Source: Actinomycetes bacterium
GTDB lineage: Bacteria > Actinomycetota > Acidimicrobiia > Acidimicrobiales > RAAP-2
Length of the DNA stretch: 64,000 nt
Direction: 5' to 3'
Assembly (NCBI GenBank): GCA_021831035.1
Contig: JAKBNL010000008.1
Coordinates: forward strand, 1-64,000
In this document: positions 62,392 to 64,000 of the stretch, in pieces
Position numbering within the stretch: the first letter of the stretch is position 1
How the letters are laid out: every line of letters starts with the position of its first letter
The notes under the pieces: model-generated
The model's input: the letters and a program-made list of their open reading frames with translations, nothing else
The model's database searches: none
Told to the model about the DNA's origin: nothing
Program-made: the position numbers and the translations under genes

Positions 62392-64000
62392 GTGCCGTTT
62401 GCCCCCGCCTCGCCGCCCGCGTCGGCGAGCGAGGAGGGCGCGAACCCCCTGGGCGGCGTGCGCTCGCGTTACCCCGGCCCCCGGGCCCGGATCGCCCCCG
62501 ACCCGAGCCTGCCCTGGTGGCGACGGGTCCTGCCCGTGATCACCTCGCACCGCGGGCCCTTCATCGCCTCGATCTCCCTGGCGTTCGTCTCGTCGGTCCT
62601 CCAGGTGCTCGTGCCCAACATGCTCAACGGCGACGTCGACAACATCCTGTTGCGCCACGTGGGGTCCCTGCGCGACGCGGTGGTCGCGATCGTGGTGGTC
62701 GGCGTCCTCGCGGGACTCACCGGGCTCGCCTCGCGCCAGTACCTCTACCGGACGGCCTACGACGTCGAGGCCGACCTGCGCTCGCTCATCTACGAGCACC
62801 TCGCCTGGCTCTCGTTCGGCTTCTACGACCGGGTCCAGTCGGGCCAACTCATCAGTCGGGCCAACAGCGACATCCGCAGCGTGCAGATGTACTCGACCTT
62901 CGCGCCGCTCATCCTCGTCCAGTCGGGGATCGGCGTCATCGCCTTCGCCTTCATGCTGAGTATCTCGTGGCCGCTGGCCCTGCTCGCGCTGGTGATCATG
63001 CCCTTCCTCTACGTGATCGGCGTGAAGATGCGTCGGGTGATGTTCCCCATCTCGTGGGTGACCCAGGCCCGGCTCGCCGACGTCGCGACGATCGTCGACG
63101 AGAACGTCAACGGGGTCCGAGTCGTCAAGGCCTTCGCCCAAGAGGGCGCCGAGGTCAACCGGCTGGCCGACGCCGCCGAACGGGTCGCCTGGGCCTACAT
63201 CAAAGACGCCAACCTCCGCGCCACCTGGGCGCCCTGGGTGCAGAACCTGCCCCAGCTGGGACTCGCGCTGGTCCTGTTCTTCGGTGGGTGGATGGTCATC
63301 CAGGGCCGGCTCGGGATCGGCGCGATCCTCGCCTTCAACGCCTACCTCTTGATGCTCCAGGCCCCCTTCATGATGCTCGGTCAGCTGGTCATGATGGGCC
63401 AGCGCGCCAAGGCCAGCGCCGAGCGCATCTTCGAGATCCTCGACGAGCGGCCCGACGTCGTCGAGCGGCCGGGGGCCTACGACCTGGTCGACACGCGCGG
63501 GGAGGTCGCCTTCGTCGGCGTCGGCTTCGCGTACGCCAACGGCGTGCGGGTACTCGAGGACGTGAACCTGGTGGTCTCACCCGGCGAGACGGTGGCCATC
63601 GTCGGGCGCACGGGGTCGGGCAAGTCCACGATCGCCCGGCTGCTGACGCGCTTCTACGACGTGAGCGAGGGCGCCGTCACGATCGACGGCCACGACGTGC
63701 GCGACCTCACGCTCGAGTCCCTACGGCGCGAGGTCGGGGTGGTCCTCGACGAGCCGTTCCTCTTCTCGGTATCGATCCGCGACAACATCGCCTACGGGTG
63801 GCCGGACGCGCCGCTCGACGAGGTGGTCGCGGCGGCGCGCGCGGCCAACGCCCACGAGTTCATCGTCCGGCTCCCCGACGGCTACGACACCGTCGTCGGC
63901 GAGCGCGGCTACACCCTCTCGGGCGGGCAGCGCCAGCGCATCGCGATCGCCCGGACCCTGCTCACGAACCCGCCCGTGCTCGTCCTCGACGACGCCACGA
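62392..64000 (+). CDS. ABC exporter, fused membrane and ATPase domains (3' end outside window)
   Basis: At least 536 residues, open at the right edge. After a polar tail (1-45) come six membrane helices (about 50-340) with the coupling helices typical of MsbA/LmrA-type exporters ([36 protein letters not shown]...). The ATPase domain starts at about 365: Walker [10 protein letters not shown], signature LSGGQRQR and the beginning of Walker B LVLDDAT; the Q-loop Gln is replaced by Asp ([10 protein letters not shown]). TACACT ends seven bases before the GTG. Drug, lipid or peptide export is possible; many such genes occur in pairs, so a second subunit may follow. Confidence 0.93.
   Translation, partial: MPFAPASPPASASEEGANPLGGVRSRYPGPRARIAPDPSLPWWRRVLPVITSHRGPFIASISLAFVSSVLQVLVPNMLNGDVDNILLRHVGSLRDAVVAIVVVGVLAGLTGLASRQYLYRTAYDVEADLRSLIYEHLAWLSFGFYDRVQSGQLISRANSDIRSVQMYSTFAPLILVQSGIGVIAFAFMLSISWPLALLALVIMPFLYVIGVKMRRVMFPISWVTQARLADVATIVDENVNGVRVVKAFAQEGAEVNRLADAAERVAWAYIKDANLRATWAPWVQNLPQLGLALVLFFGGWMVIQGRLGIGAILAFNAYLLMLQAPFMMLGQLVMMGQRAKASAERIFEILDERPDVVERPGAYDLVDTRGEVAFVGVGFAYANGVRVLEDVNLVVSPGETVAIVGRTGSGKSTIARLLTRFYDVSEGAVTIDGHDVRDLTLESLRREVGVVLDEPFLFSVSIRDNIAYGWPDAPLDEVVAAARAANAHEFIVRLPDGYDTVVGERGYTLSGGQRQRIAIARTLLTNPPVLVLDDAT

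Overview
The window is about 70% GC, gene dense and heavy in GTG starts. Gene content and layout (gatC-gatA-gatB, the LeuA type, short Leu and Val leader peptides ending in TAG or TAA, many genes whose start codon lies 6-7 bases after a TANNNT box) point to an actinomycete. An acidimicrobial lineage is my best guess, but there is no rRNA or other marker to fix it. I saw no tRNA, rRNA or CRISPR.

Layout. 1-2100 is a small, lower-GC accessory patch: the end of an IS3-family transposase with its inverted repeat, a disrupted reading frame, an excisionase and a tyrosine integrase. 2107-21945 is mostly biosynthesis of branched-chain amino acids and serine: acyl-CoA dehydrogenase, an unknown protein, ilvE, leuB, then greA-leuC-leuD, leuA with a Leu attenuator, an aldo/keto reductase, serA, an aspartate-type aminotransferase, serC, an asparaginase-like enzyme, ilvC-ilvN-ilvB with a Val attenuator, and ilvD. 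21998-28376 is a tight operon: SDR, MFS exporter, esterase, gatC, gatA, gatB. 28416-36159 holds a mini HIT-like protein, a PASTA protein with a degenerate kinase domain, ligA, mnmA, a cysteine desulfurase and an aldehyde dehydrogenase. 36164-45873 has an MFS exporter, a YceI/MarR divergent pair, ileS, two acetyltransferases, a HAD phosphatase, a peroxidase, a quinone oxidoreductase and a DUF5522 protein. 45870-52001 is an amino acid/amine catabolism block (ald, aldehyde dehydrogenase, Lrp-type regulator, class III aminotransferase, FAD oxidase). 52000-58133 holds membrane and secreted proteins, a threonine-dehydratase-like enzyme, a CadD-like transporter, an MFS protein and a Tat-exported solute-binding protein. 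58571-62333 looks like nucleobase salvage: an NCS1 permease, a PRTase, a yeast-type cytosine deaminase, a HIT protein and upp. A truncated ABC exporter runs off the right edge.

How it works together. BCAA synthesis is nearly complete here: ilvBN, ilvC, ilvD, ilvE, leuA, leuCD and leuB. Its two entry enzymes (ilvB, leuA) each sit behind a mini-ORF of the regulated amino acid and an intrinsic terminator. SerA and SerC supply serine. The Lrp-type gene at 48659 divides a catabolic pair and probably controls it. NCS1 permease, cytosine deaminase and Upp together make a route from external cytosine to UMP.

Most notable observations: (i) more than twenty starts sit exactly 6-7 bases after a -10 box, so leaderless transcripts seem to be the default, including the two attenuator peptides; (ii) six convergent gene pairs share a single CTAG that gives a TAG stop on both strands, and a seventh pair is split by a 159-base, CTAG-flanked, inverted-repeat-ended insert that looks like a MITE; (iii) a textbook MarR operator sits inside the yceI promoter spacer; (iv) the PASTA kinase lacks several catalytic residues.
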